A program made the translations under genes and the position numbers. A stretch of 64,000 nucleotides of DNA from NCBI GenBank assembly GCA_023213395.1, contig CM041465.1:212109741-212173740 (forward strand). The letters are read 5' to 3'. The notes beneath the pieces were generated by a model. It was not told the DNA's origin. It saw nothing but the letters and a program-made list of their open reading frames with translations, and did not search any database. Origin of the DNA: Cycas panzhihuaensis. Taxonomy: Eukaryota > Cycadophyta. The first letter of the stretch is position 1; each line of letters begins with the position of its first letter. Below are positions 32,735-45,680 of the stretch, piece after piece.

Positions 32735-35193
32735 ATTCCAAGTCACATTACCACAAATGTATAAATGAAAAAGGGAAATAATAATAATATTCAAGAAATA
32801 TATATATATAGAAAGAGATATAAATACCCATGGGTCTATTTGGACTTTCCCCTCTCTAAACACATCTGTTTGAGGCACTACACTCCATACTGGGTGTAGT
32901 TTATTATATCATTGGTATAATTTTTATTGGTTTTGTGGGATACTCTTCACAAACCCTAATATATATGTGCTTGTAATGTAAATTATCAAAGGGATATATC
33001 CCTTCTCTAAATATAAACTTAACACAACTTTATAAATGAAGTCATTCTTATATATGATATAATAAAGTGTATAATGGTTAGTGATCATCCACACTACTAA
33101 TTACCCATGTGCACATACATATTCATATCTATGTAACTATACATCTAATACAAACTCAAAATAAATTGCATTTCCATAACCATAACATAAAGCATACCAA
33201 AATAATGGGAAGCTTAAGTCAACATCCTATAAATATATATACATCATAAAAAATAGTGATATAATATGTTAAGGGAGGCTACACTTCCATGAGGAGATAC
33301 ATAGCACATAATAAGCCATCATCCTCTCATCCCATCCTCACAGAATGGGCTTGTCTCTCCCAAAAAAGATACAAAATGTCTGGATTATGGATCCTTTCTC
33401 ATCCTCTTTAGGATTCCCTTTCCTTAGGGAACCTCTTCCCTCCTATCTTAGGCCCTCCATGCTAGGGTATCTTAACGGGCCTACTTAGCTCACCTTGTTC
33501 TAAGTGTCATCTTACCTTTATCACCTCTCTATCATTGTATGTGTTTGTGTGTAGGTATGCAATGACCTAACTATTATAAGCTCTACCATTCACTATTGGG
33601 GCATGAATACTTAGTCTTTCTCCCCAATTAAGTAACCCCTCTTTACTATTAGATCCTCTACCCATGTCTAAAGGGTAATTATCTACACCTTTGCCTTGGG
33701 TACTGCCTATATCAAGTCCATTATTAATGCCACTTAGCTTAGAAGTAGTAGCTAACCACATCTCTATAGGTAACCTAATGCTGGCAATCCTATGTACACC
33801 ATCTAAGGCTAGCTCTCCTTGTACAATTGAGGGAGTAGTGAGTAAAGAACCTACCTCATAAAGTCAAGTATGAAGTGCTCTAACTCTATATCATAAAACA
33901 AAGAAAGGATAAATCCTCACATCATATAAAACTAATATAAATATAAAACTAAATTAAATAAAATGCATGAAAGGAAGGGTATAGGTTAAATGTATATCAT
34001 TGGTGTCATCAATGCTTCCTCTTATTACCTACTCCTATCATCCCATGTCCTCTCTACCAACCTCAACTAGCCCCTCCTCTATCCTCTACTTTGGCTTAGG
34101 TCCCTCTATAGTTGTTGGTTTTCCCTCTACTACCTTCATCTGTTATAGAGGTGCTACATTGCCTCCTCCCTTGACTATCATAGGGTTCCTCCTTATTTTT
34201 GTCCCAATAAGAACATGCATAGAGACCCCAAATAAACTTATCAACTATGAGGTCATCTAGTTAGCTAACAAAGATGCTCTAACTTATCATAATGACTAGC
34301 CCCTTACCTCTAAACCTAGTAGGCCATCTATGGACTAGTGGGTCATCTATCCCTTATCTGTTGTGATCCTTCATAGGGATGCACTCTTATACAATGATAA
34401 AAAAGCCAACATTATAAGAGTGAGTAGTATGAGATCCCCCCAAACATAGCCTCCCTAATCTAATTGAGTTGGTCTATTATTTTATATAGAATTAGGCTTA
34501 CCTAATCAAAACTCTTCCCAACCTTACATTAAGATGCATAATGAAACTAACCCTTAGAGAACTCTAACTAGCTCTAGCTCCTTTCTACTTGGAACAAGAT
34601 CATGCTTACTATCAATTTTTGCACTAAAAAAATGCATATCAATCCCAAGCACCTTCCTAAGTTGATCATGTGATGATTCTACTCCCTATCATTGCAAAAG
34701 AATATTATTGTTGTTACATGGGCCTTATCATTATTAGGAAAGGCTCTTAGCTCTGAGACTACTTGTGTGTATAACACCACCAAGATTTTTATATTGTCCT
34801 ATGGTGTGATGGTCCATGTCACCTACATGAGGTAGGTTGAAGACATACCACTCTTAATCCCAATGGGACATAATATCTACTAATAATCACAAGTTGAAGA
34901 CATACTATTGAGAGTAAACTAGCCAAAATAACCCACAAATCCCTAATGCCTATTACATTGTGGCCCCCACCCCCATAGTCAGACTAAACATTATCGGTCT
35001 AATGTACTCCCTATTACTGATGACTAACATCATCTACAAATCATCATGATGTCAATTAAGCTTAAAATATCTCTAAAATATGTACAAGAAATCAAAACAA
35101 CAAAATCTAATATTTGATGTATTTCTATTTTATATCATTTTCTATTATGTACTGTTGCAAAAATTAGAATTAGATAGCTTCATCTTATCTTAA
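32735..35193. other. Element D 3' region, possible antisense-gene remnants
   Basis: This lies downstream of D's integrase, where A and B have the antisense gene. The part 32740-33340 is A/T-rich with no readable protein. On -, 33567-33761 is open (NPLDMGRG-like, LLNWGERLSIHAPIVNGRAY), and 34010-34900 has longer readable but stop-containing frames. Position and strand fit an antisense gene, yet I found no clear residue match to B, so this stays an inference. No PPT or LTR start could be fixed. Confidence 0.35.
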
Positions 35194-35395
35194 ATTTTAT
35201 AATGGGATGTGACTTACCTTGTTGTAAATTTCATAATGAAATAATGTTTCCTCATTATGAATTTCATAATAGGATGACTTTGTACCATTGAGAATTCCTT
35301 AACGAGGCTATCTCACCCCCATATGATTTTTATAATGGGATAAATTTATCACATTATGATATTTATAACAGTGTAGATTATCCCATTCTAAAAAA
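35194..35395. repeat. Palindromic 33-34 bp minisatellite, array 1
   Basis: About six tandem units start at about 35194 with AAATTTTATAATGGGATG, each 33-34 bp long. Units contain a near-palindrome such as TTCATAATGA ... TCATTATGAA. Unit similarity is moderate, so the array is old. After it comes GTGCCCTATCC and TTTAAGCCCAC, similar to the sequence behind the hairpin of A's LTR. It may mark the U3 part of a Tat-type LTR, perhaps that of D. Confidence 0.6.
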
Positions 35396-36199
35396 GGAAA
35401 TGGAATAGTGCCCTATCCTAGTTTGATTTAAGCCCACATGAATCTAGAAAAATTCTCCATAAACTAAAAATCTAACCATTTAAAATAAAAAAACAATCCA
35501 TTTAAAATCTCTATGGCATTGTTTTACCCTAGATTCACCTTATTTAGGGGTCTAATAGGATCCTATTTATCCAAAATATCCTAAAATAGAGCAAAACCCC
35601 AAAATTAGGATTTTTGACAAAAACTAAATTAAAAACTAAATGGGGTTTTAGGCTTACTAGGTCTACTTCCCTTTAACCATCAATTAACTATGGATGTTCT
35701 AGAGTTGATTATTCATTGATTTGACACCTCATTCACTCGTAATTTCTTTCATAATACCTAAATTCTCAAAACCTAAACTAATTCATTTCAATTTCAAAAC
35801 ATAATTTTTTTTTAATGAATTAAACTTACTTTTATGATGAGATTTCTCATACTTTGAGATGTAATTCTTTGTTCTGTTAGACACTTAACAAGATCGCATC
35901 TATCTCCTTAACTTATTTCAAGAACCTTTTTTTTAAATGGTATGCCTATTTTGGTGCCATGTATGCTTGTGAAAGTGTTATTAATGCCCTTATAAATGCA
36001 TTATATTTTATCCCAAATTTTCCCCTAAGAAAGTTGGTCTAGAACCTACTCAAATTTATAGCCTGGTGACTTATTTCTATGGTATGCCCTTGGTCTTGCT
36101 ATCTATTATCATTTCATTTTTGTTTTCTCGATGGTATTAGTCATCTAAATGGATGGAGGAAGTCATGATGACTACAATCCATCTATTGTTACTTAGATT
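35396..36199. other. A/T-rich noncoding flank of element E
   Basis: There is no open frame of note and no motif I recognise. It could be the rest of a decayed LTR carrying array 1. It ends with AGATT (36195-36199), the left target duplication of E. Confidence 0.4.
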
Positions 36200-36739
36200 T
36201 ATTAAAATTTTTAATTATCTAATATATCATATTAGAATGTATTCATTATATATGGCAAAATCATATCAATGAAGTATAATAAATAATAATGTATCATGAG
36301 GAATGTATATAATTCATGTAATCTAAGATCAATATATAAAATAATAACATGCATATAAAGTAAAGTAACAAATAATAAATATATCATAAGCATCATAAGG
36401 CATCACCACAAGAGACAACTGATTTATACACGAAAAAACTAATGTGGAAAACCATAAGAGAATATTGAGTTAAGAGCTCTTCTTTATGATATCAAATGAA
36501 TTATATATCTAAGTTAATACTTCCTCTATCAAGTTCTCAAGTAGTATGTATACATATTTATAGATATGCCACCTCATGTATAACCTATAATATCTCTTAA
36601 GCATTTTCATCATCTAATAGGAATATTATATAAATATGTATGTATGTATTATCTATCAATATTTTTATGTGTGAGATTGTATGGGTTCACAACCTTACAT
36701 TAATCAAATAGATATGTAAGGATATCCCATATTCCAATA
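36200..36739 (-). repeat. Element E 3' LTR
   Basis: 540 bp matching 43370-43897 throughout, for example GGTATCACC/GGCATCACC next to AAGAGACAAC, and TTTATGATATCAAATGAATTA. The end CCAATA stands for an original CCAACA. Confidence 0.85.
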
Positions 36740-36751
36740 CTCCCCTTTAGT
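36740..36751 (-). other. Element E polypurine tract
   Basis: On -, ACTAAAGGGGAG lies directly before the LTR start. Purine-only GGGGAG next to the 3' LTR is the usual copia plus-strand primer site. Confidence 0.7.
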
Positions 36752-39166
36752 GTTTAATGTCTTTAATTTTTAATATTAAAGTCTTCAACTTTGGCCTTCA
36801 TGTTTTTTACTTTTCTTATATCTTGGAATTTATAAACCTATAACCTATATCAATTTTGTGTCAAGATATATTACCTGTAATCTATAATCTATCAATCTCA
36901 TGTTTATTTCGTATCAGTAATTTACACGTAATTATTTGTAGGTAACTATGATCATCAATGACTAGCTATGATCATCCACCTATAAAATTATATACTAATC
37001 ATCAATTAACTAAATAACTAATTTCAATTTCATGACTTTCACTTATCATATTTATATGAAAGTTTCTTCTTAATAACTTCATGTCTTGACATGTAAAGTT
37101 ATGGTCAATCAACACTATCAATCTATTATATCAAGAATATCATAAATAAAATAATTACTGACATTTATATAAAATAATAACCATCTATAAAAATACAGGG
37201 GTTATTAGCCATTGTAATTGTTAGTTCTCTAGGATGTATTTCTTGTACATGATTTATTAATAAATAAAATAGTACTAGTTATTAGATCAATATGTTGAAC
37301 AAGAGTAGCATGAATATCTTGCCTCTTATATATGTGAATAATTATATTTGTTGTAGGTTGTACAAGAGTAGCATCATTTATTTTAGCTCTTGTATACAGG
37401 TAAATAACCTATGTTTTACTTCTACACACATCTTCTATAGCTTTTTCTTAGTAACTAATAAATATCATTAATGTTAATAATCAATAATATGAATATACTA
37501 ACTCTAGGAATAACATGTACCACCTAGATAAGATAAGTTAGCTATAATAAGGTAATATAAATAATGTGTTCCCATGCCTTTTACTATATAAGATAAATTA
37601 GATTTTCCACTAATAAATACAAATCTTATATTAATTTAACTCCTTAATAGTTAATTTTGGTGCCAAATAAATAAATATATGAGACTTCTCTATGTTTCAT
37701 AAATAGATGGAAAAACATCATCTCAATAACAAACTTTCCAACATTAACTACAAATAAATTAGACCCTTCATCAATATCAAATAGATGGTGTCATCATAAA
37801 CATTGATTCATTCATCAATAAATTAAGTGATCATTGTATTTAACTAGTGTTGTATACCCACTAGATCAAATATATAAATTACTAAGGTGGATTTTCATCA
37901 TGTCCAACATGTATTAAGATACCCACATCAAAATTTTCATAAATATATCCTACATCTTCAATATTTAATCAGTTTTGAGCCTTAAGTTATTATAAATGAG
38001 CATTTATGTATTCACTTTTAAATAAAACTTACTTTTCATTTCATCAACAATCACCACTCTCAATGTTATGATCTCAAGAGCCTTTAAAATGTTTAAAGAA
38101 TGACAAAATAGATCTAAAAAAGCTCAAAATTTACAACATTTATAAAGTTAAAACTACTTTACTCAACTTTACCCATTAAAATCTCTATCTTCTAATCTTT
38201 GAAATATGCCTTGTAACCAATTGTTTGACCATTTTGAAATTATTTTTCCAACACAACTAATGACACTTAAATTTGACACTCTAGTGAAAAGTGATGGTTA
38301 AAAAAACATCAATATATCATTAAAAATTGAGCATCCCTTAAGAAAATTAGCTTAGCCCCCTTTGGCTTAGGATGTTGGTCTCTTGATGAGCATATATGAC
38401 CATCTAGTAAATGAAGGTAACTTTAAGGTAAATTTTAAAATATATTCAATCTAGTTAAATTTAATTTTGACAATGCAAAAAAAATTAGATATGACATTAA
38501 ATTTGATCTCTGATCACTTATACAAATTTTAAACACATATTTAATTGAATTAATTTTTTAAATTATGGGTAAAATTTTTTATGTATAATCAAAATTTCAT
38601 CAGAACATCTATTCATTCAGTGACCAAATTAAGGTTTATAGTTGTAATTGAACAAAGTGATTCTAAATTATATATTCACGGTGTTCATTTCTATGAGTAA
38701 ATGTGATCTTCAATATTCACGAGCTATGATTTTCAAGGCAATCATACATCCTTACACTATGATATTTACATCTACAAATTGCACAACTAGTATGGCTAGT
38801 TTATGATACTTGGGCTTATTAATTAGGAGCTTATTCCTCAATATACGATGCATCTAGCTTCCATTATGGTCTTCCACTTCCTTCATATGATGGATATCAT
38901 CTATGATGATATTTCGCTACCCTTGACCTTATTTCTTTGATATAGTACTTTATCATTATTATGTTTATAAGTGCCTTGGAACTAACCATTACTATCCAAT
39001 TATTATTATTAGCCATGTCTCCTTCTTCACTTAATCTACCCATGCACTTTGCTACATTGTTATTCCTTCAAGGATCAACGTAGTTCAATGGGAAACTCTT
39101 CTTCTATTTTTAGTATAAATCTATTCATTTCTCTATGGAAAACTCTTGTGTTGCTTCAAGAGTAGT
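36752..39166. other. Element E internal region, left part
   Basis: A/T-rich sequence between the polypurine tract and nested F. I checked both strands for RT, RNase H and integrase motifs and saw none. It has no open frame above 60 codons. Confidence 0.5.
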
Positions 39167-39171
39167 GAAAC

Positions 39172-39501
39172 TATTAAGAAACACCAAATTGGTAGATAAG
39201 ATGATAGAAACATTTATATACATAAAAGACTTAAACTGAACAAGCACATCGGACATGCAGATTTGATATGGGAACCCTTTTAAGAAAAACCCACCATGGA
39301 ATATATTATCATATTTTTACAAATTTGAATTGTACAATATAATAGACCTTAATTTATATTTATAAATCATAAATGCCTCAAATATTAATATTTGGGTTTA
39401 CATCTATTATCTTATGATCTAATAATTACATTAATAATATTCAGATAATATATTCACTATATTTATATTAGTCAGTAAGTGGTTATAATACCACTCTAAC
39501 A
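39172..39501 (-). repeat. Element F 3' LTR
   Basis: 330 bp. The left end TATTAAG is a decayed TGTTAGG and the right end is CTCTAACA. It aligns with 41782-42111 without large gaps. Confidence 0.88.
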
Positions 39502-39584
39502 TTCCCTCTTAATTTAAATGTGGGGCCTTGAAGTATTCATATGGATTTATTTATATATTTATCTTTGTCAATAGATCCCCCCTC

Positions 39585-39800
39585 AAGGATAACCTTATTG
39601 AATCCTAAATTTTAACAAATATTGATGAAACAATCTTTAGTAAGAGCTTGGTAAACATATCCTCAAGTTGATCTTCACTTGAACTGAACTCAGCTTACAT
39701 CTTCCCTGATTTGATTAGCTCTTGGATGTAATGGTGTTATGCCTCATAAGTATGTGATTCTTTAAGAAATTTTCCAATAGTCCCTGTAACCACACAACTC
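39585..39800 (-). pseudogene. Element F RNase H C-terminus
   Basis: On -, the reading EAxHHYIQELIKSGKM, a stop-containing short gap, SSEDQLEDMFTKLL and a short tail match the end of copia polyproteins (HYIREL...DQLADIFTKPL). It is placed next to the 3' LTR as expected. No RT is seen upstream. Confidence 0.7.
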
Positions 39801-41781
39801 CACTCACACCAATACTTAGTCCATAATACTCAATATTTTCTTTAATAAACAAAAGATTGATCCACTTAAGCCATGTAGATCTCCTCTTCAAGTCTCTATT
39901 AATAAATGTTAACCTCTCATCTATTTGATGTAACTTCTAATTATCTATAGTTACTAAAGTAAGGGTCAATCAGACCATAAACAATGAGACTGGTGTAAAT
40001 GTCTCCTTATACCTAAATCCTTCTTTCTTTTTGAAATCATACATAATAATCCTTCCAACTTGTAAATCAACTAATTTCTTTAAGGGAGGTAAGGAACCCA
40101 AATCGCATATATCACTCCTCTAATATAGTTCACTATTATAAATGTCCTCTCATTAGAATTGTTGGTGTCTATCACGAGTCTGACTAACATGCTAATCCTT
40201 ATTTAATAATGATCCTCTAGGTCTTCAACCATCTCATTAGAATCCTCAAAGATCCTTGTATACTTCTACTTGTAATAACTCCTCATCATCACTCCCACTA
40301 GGCCCTTTTTCTATCTCAAACACAATGTTAGGTATACAAACCTTGACACCTACTGAACCACAGCTTGAAAAGTGAAGAAATAAAAGATAAAATTTGTAAT
40401 ATTGATGACACCTTAGTATGTTAGATTAATAACTCTTCAACTTGACATCTAGACTAATCACAATGCTTTCCCTTTGTAGATTACACAATTTATAAGCTTT
40501 GTTTCAAAACCTAAATATACTTTAAACTTTTGTAATCCTATTGTTGTGCTCTTTCTCTAAAATATATGCACTCCATTGCACCTTAATATCCATAATGGAA
40601 GGCTTCTCACTAGTCCAACACAATTTGGAAAATGTAATACCATGAACAACCTTAAAAGGGTTCGTTATAAAATGGCTATCACAATAGCTTCTACCAAAAA
40701 TATGGGAGGTAAATCACATCAATACACCAAATACCTCCACATCTATATCATCGTATAATTCTTCATCAGTAACATAATATTACTAGGATATATAATACAA
40801 TCAACTCTTTGTTATACCATGAGAAAGGTATAATTGATTTTAAGGTATTTCATCATAGACCTTTCCATTCACACTTAGTATTATTTTGTAAACTATTTAT
40901 GGTTGTAATGATCTAGAACTTAGTATCTATGCAATCACATCCTCTACATAATGCTTATACATACCAACTACATTTATATTTACAACTCTTTTGCGTCTCT
41001 ATCACTCTACTGTCACTAATATAATGGTTTTATGGTGTTTGTATTATAGGTTACTATGATCTACATAAACTAGACTCTTTCCACATTATGTCTTTGCTAT
41101 ACGTATGCTACAAACACTCAATGCGAGTTGTTGTAATTGTGACTTCTCCATGGTTGTAAACTCTTTCTAACATCTGCAATCTCATAAGGATTATCTTCTA
41201 CATCTAATTTCTAGTAAATGTGACTACTATTCCTATAACTGCAAGCTTTTGGAATATACTTTTACATGTTTGCATGGACCTCTAGCATCAATAATGGCAC
41301 CAAGGGCTACAAAAGGCTCATCAATATCTATAAAACCTCTCTGGAAACTGCATAAGATAGCCCTCTTATTAGTTATGACCTCACACCCACTTACCACACA
41401 AGTAATACTCTTTTTTTCATTGCAAACTTAGTGGAAACTTCAAATAACAGATTTGGGACCTTCCATAGGTTCAAAATAGATATCAATAGTTGGCAAAAAA
41501 GTAACTAGGGGCTATAAATTTGAAACAGGAAGCACTAGCACCTACATAAATCAAAACACATCTTGTACTCATATGTACACCTTTGAAGACTATAGAATCC
41601 CTACAAAATAAAAAATAAAAGGCACTAGGATTTGCATGTAATCATTATATCACTGTGGCTATTCTTTTGGTTGTTAAATAAGTTGATCCTAAAAGGGTGA
41701 GCTAGGATTACCTAGTAACCAATGATCAAATGATCTGCCTAATATTCATCTACTTATGCACCATGTATGGCTTTAACACCA
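39801..41781 (-). pseudogene. Element F internal remainder, gag-like trace
   Basis: Mostly unreadable. On -, 41320-41430 contains YYLCGKW and a GH a few codons on, which may be a decayed Gag zinc knuckle, in the right position for gag. The primer site lies at about 41765-41781. RT/integrase should fill the middle but could not be recognised, indicating deletion or heavy decay. Confidence 0.4.
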
Positions 41782-42111
41782 TGTTAGGAAACACTAATTT
41801 AATAGACATAATGATAGAAATATTTATGTATACAAAAGATTTGAATAAAATAAGCACACAAGATTAACAGATTTGATGTGGGAACCCTTTCAGAACAAAC
41901 CCACCACAGAATATACTATTATATTTTTACAAATCTAAATTGTACAATACAATGGACTTTGATCTATATTAATAGATTGTAAGTACCTTGAATATTAATA
42001 TTTGGATTTATCTGTATTGGCTCATAATACAATAATTACATCAATAATATTCAAATAATATATTCGCCATATTAACATTATTCAATAAGTGGTTATAATA
42101 CCACTCTAATA
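41782..42111 (-). repeat. Element F 5' LTR
   Basis: 330 bp, starting TGTTAGGAAAC and ending CTCTAATA, followed by GAAAC. Confidence 0.88.
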
Positions 42112-42116
42112 GAAAC

Positions 42117-43369
42117 TCATATATTCATTAGAAAACATAAGCAAGTTGTTAATCTTTAATATAATCTATTCTTAACTCCTTATGAAATCTAACCTAAGCA
42201 ATCTCATATCGACCAACTAACACCTGACTTGGTTTGTCCATGACATGACCTTTGTGATTAACATACACATAAATATCTCCACTTTTATATATCTCTTTAA
42301 CAAAATAGTTTTCCTTTACTATAGTAGTACTTTCATGATTTTTATGTTGCCTCTATGTAGTGCATCTGGGTTTAACACAATCATTTCCACTACTAATAAT
42401 TCATATAGGAAAATAGTATTTCCATGCTTATGATTTTTTATTTAGATTTGTGCCTTAGTAACTAAAAATTACAAATGTACATATCTCATATAAATATATA
42501 AATATTTTACATTTTCTTAAAAAATATCTCATTATAGTATATTGCTAAAAATTCTTCAACTTTAAGTCTTCATATATTGATATAAAAATAGTCACTTTAA
42601 AACCTAGTTTTATATTCACATGCTAAAATATATATAATTTTGCCATGCAAGCTTCATGTAAATCCCTGTTGTCATATTTATGATATCATAGTATTTTTTC
42701 CATAAAATTTTCATGGCCATATAAATAAATCATAACTTTAACTTTACCACATATTAACTAGTACAAGTTTATTGCCTATTTTAATTTTACTCATGGGACA
42801 CTAACTATCATATCACTCTCATAAGGTGATAAGTCCTATTTAGGCAAATCATGTCATTAATAACATCTTTCTTAATCTATTATTATTAATTATGAGATTT
42901 AATGAGATGTCTAATATTACAAAATCTTAATAACTTCTATAGGTGGGTAGCATATCTCAATGAATATAATTGGTAATAGTTCTCCTCATCTTTCCTTCAA
43001 TATCATGGTGGACTTTTTAAAAACCTGCATGTTATGTATATATGGTACTAACATGCTTAAAATAATTATCTACATAAATTAAGAAACAAAATACCCATAA
43101 ATTTAATGGTTATTCATTTTGATATGTATTTATCTCTTGTATGCAGCTTCATCAACTTCATTTTATCCTAGAATCTTAGTCACATGTCACTGGCATGATC
43201 AACTTTTGGCTCATCAAAATACACCTTAAATTGGCTCATATTATCTTTGTTGTTAGCTATGTAACTAGCTCCACTTTCTCATATATTAGCTCATATAGGC
43301 TTCAATTTGCTTCATAAGATCTTTTATAATATGGCTAGTAACCAAAATCTCATAATAACTCTAATACTA
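42117..43369. other. Element E internal region, right part
   Basis: A/T-rich, including the primer site at its right end (about 43350-43369). On -, the first 200 bases after the primer site read partly as open frame (KQIEAYMS, YMRKW), perhaps a Gag trace, but no motif settles it. Confidence 0.4.
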
Positions 43370-43897
43370 TATTGGAATTTTAATTCTTTGATATATCATG
43401 TTATAATGTACTCATTATACATAATAGAAGCATATTAATAAAGTATAATGAATCATAATATATCATGAGGAATTTACACAATTCATGTAATGTAAGATCA
43501 ACATATAAAATAAACATGAATATAAAGTAATATCATGAATAATAAACATCATAAGGTATCACCTTAAGAGACAACAAATTTATACATAAAGAACTCGATA
43601 TGGAAAAAGTTGTGGGAGAAGGTTAGAGTCAGGAGCTCCTCTTTATGATATCAAATGAATTACATCTCTAAGTCAATTCTTCCTTTCATAAGTTCTCAAG
43701 TGGTGTGTATATATATTTATAGATATATCATCTTACGAATGGCCTATAATATCTCTTGAGCCTTTTCATCATCTAGTAGGAATATTACATAAATATATGT
43801 GCATATATTATCTATCAATACTTTTATATATGGGATTGTATGAGTCCACAACCTTATATTAAATATTAGATATATGAAGATATCACATATTCTAACA
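43370..43897 (-). repeat. Element E 5' LTR
   Basis: 528 bp matching 36200-36739. It ends CTAACA, followed by AGATC. Confidence 0.85.
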
Positions 43898-44774
43898 AGA
43901 TCATTCATGACCAAGTGACTCATATTTTGATCAATACTAAAATATACCTTCTAGTGGCTATAAATAATATATTTGAATATACAACCATTATTAAAGCTTT
44001 GATTGATATGCAATGGGGTCATTTTGATCCTATTATCTTAGTTTTTAAATCATAGCTAGTTGATTACTAACTCACAAGTTTATCATCTATGTTACCCTTT
44101 GTTATACTTCCTTTTCAACTTTGCAAGATCCCTCTTAGATTAATTTTCATGTATTATAGTTTACCATGTTCCATAGGAATATAGTACTAAAGTCAACCAA
44201 TTAGTAGCATATATCTTAAGGTACCATTTGTGATAGGATGATTCACCTTCATCAAGATTTTGAGCTTACCATTAAGACTAGGCTTTTAAGCCACCTTTTC
44301 TTATATTTAGCCTTCCCTTCATTAAGCCATCTATATACATGATTTAATGGGTATTATTGATAGCATTCACTATCATGTAACATAAGTCTAGAGAGGTTCT
44401 GTTACCAAGGGAGTAAATGCACCTTACCATTTAAGAATTTAACATTCATCAATCATATAGATAAGACAAGTATGCATCTACTACTTTGACTTTTAATTTG
44501 GTTGATAGTTTTTATATTGGTATGCTTGTATATGTTATTTGGTCTTGCTTATGGTGTGGTGATGAGTGTGTATGTTTTTATAGCCTATGATAATTTTGAC
44601 CATGGTTTATGGCACATATTTCTTGTTTACCTAGTTTCCAAATATTCAAAGATAGCCCTGAGCACCTTTGAGAGCACTCCCAACCCTCACTTATGGCTAT
44701 TATCCTTTTTTGTTACCATTTATTAATGAATTTTTTTCCATTGGTCCTTTTGTAGTCACTTTTGTTGTGCCTCA

Positions 44775-44965
44775 TTATATTTCTCTATCCTATTCTAATT
44801 TTACTAATAGGACATGTGTCTCACTATTAAAATTATGATAGGATGCCCTTGTCCCATTGTTATTTTCTTAATAAAGAATACCCTACACCACTGACAAAAT
44901 TACAACGAAATGATCTATCCCATCTTGCTTTTATAATGGGGTGGAATCACCTCATTGTAAAATTA
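44775..44965. repeat. Palindromic ~33-bp minisatellite, array 2
   Basis: About five units of 31-35 bp resemble array 1. The clearest contains TTTTATAATGGGGTG, four bases, then CACCTCATTGTAAAA, a near-perfect palindrome. GGCCCTAAAAT follows about 55 bases later, comparable with the flank of array 1. It may mark a second Tat-type LTR. Confidence 0.55.
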
Positions 44966-45596
44966 TAGGTTGCATTTTCTCTAAAAAAGAGCTATCACCT
45001 CCACCTTCAGGCCCTAAAATTAAATGTGTTATAATAAGAGGTATATAGATTTAATGTTTTCAAGTCCTTAGCCTTACATTATTCCCGAAAACTACTCCTA
45101 AATCCATAATTTTTCATTTGATTTTTGACTTAATCATATTGGATTTTATACATATTCAAATTCATGGCCTAAGTATTCATGTCTTTTGCTCATGGTTTCT
45201 ATGAGACTCAAATCCACTAAGGGATACCCTTAGAAAATCGGTCTACCCCTTTACTTTCCATGAGAGGTGAGAAAGCTTTTTGCATTATTATGCTACTAAA
45301 TTTTAGTTAAAATTATCTTGACTATGTGATTATTGCTTATGAGTTGCATGCCATGTCATGCTTATATTAGTTATGTGATTAGTTATTGTTTCTATTATAT
45401 TTTCCTCCTTGCTACATACTTATATAGAAATTTACACCATTGGAAATTCTTAAGAAGCCTCTTGGGGTGATTAGTTGGTATTGTGAGGCCCTTGGAGGGT
45501 AATAAGCTTGCCATATCTAAGTCTCACCTATTATTTTTCCTTCTGATCGTAGAATAGTTTATTTGAGCATTGCTCATAGTTTAGCATTTTGTTGAT

Positions 45597-45680
45597 ATAT
45601 GTGTATGTATGTGTGTGTGTGTGTGTATGTGTCTGTGTGTATGTGTGTGTGTGTGTGTATGTGTCTGTGTGTATGTGCAT
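45597..45680. repeat. TG microsatellite
   Basis: A run of TG/TATG words with a duplicated block of about 44 bases (each ending TGTCTGTGTGTATG). No coding role. Confidence 0.9.

Larger units (their letters stand above)
39172..42111 (-). mobile_element. Element F: internally deleted Ty1/copia element nested in E
   Basis: LTRs of 330 bp (39172-39501 and 41782-42111) are flanked by perfect GAAAC duplications (39167-39171 and 42112-42116). On -, the right LTR is followed by a primer site (ATGGTGTTAAAGCCAT, decayed TGGTATCAGAGCCAT). Only 2.3 kb lies between the LTRs; RNase H end sequence is seen at 39590-39790 and a possible zinc knuckle at 41330-41420. RT and integrase are missing or unreadable. 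It is younger than E, in which it sits. Confidence 0.85.
36200..43897 (-). mobile_element. Element E: decayed Ty1/copia-type element, no coding seen
   Basis: Direct repeats at 36200-36739 and 43370-43897 are flanked by AGATT (36195-36199) and AGATC (43898-43902), differing by one transition. On -, the right repeat starts TGTTAGAATATG. A primer site (TAGTATTAGAGT, decayed TGGTATCAGAGC) adjoins 43370, and a polypurine tract (CTAAAGGGGAG) adjoins 36739. That is a copia-like layout. Without the nested F the internal part is about 3.7 kb and shows no recognisable gag or pol, so it may be a large derivative or a very old copy. Confidence 0.8.

Noticed and set aside
44502-44726. 74-codon hydrophobic open frame that could look like a membrane protein
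   Set aside because: T-rich DNA codes for hydrophobic residues by chance; no signal, repeat or neighbour supports a gene.
45597-45680. TG run considered as a regulatory Z-DNA site
   Set aside because: There is no gene close by; a simple microsatellite explains it.
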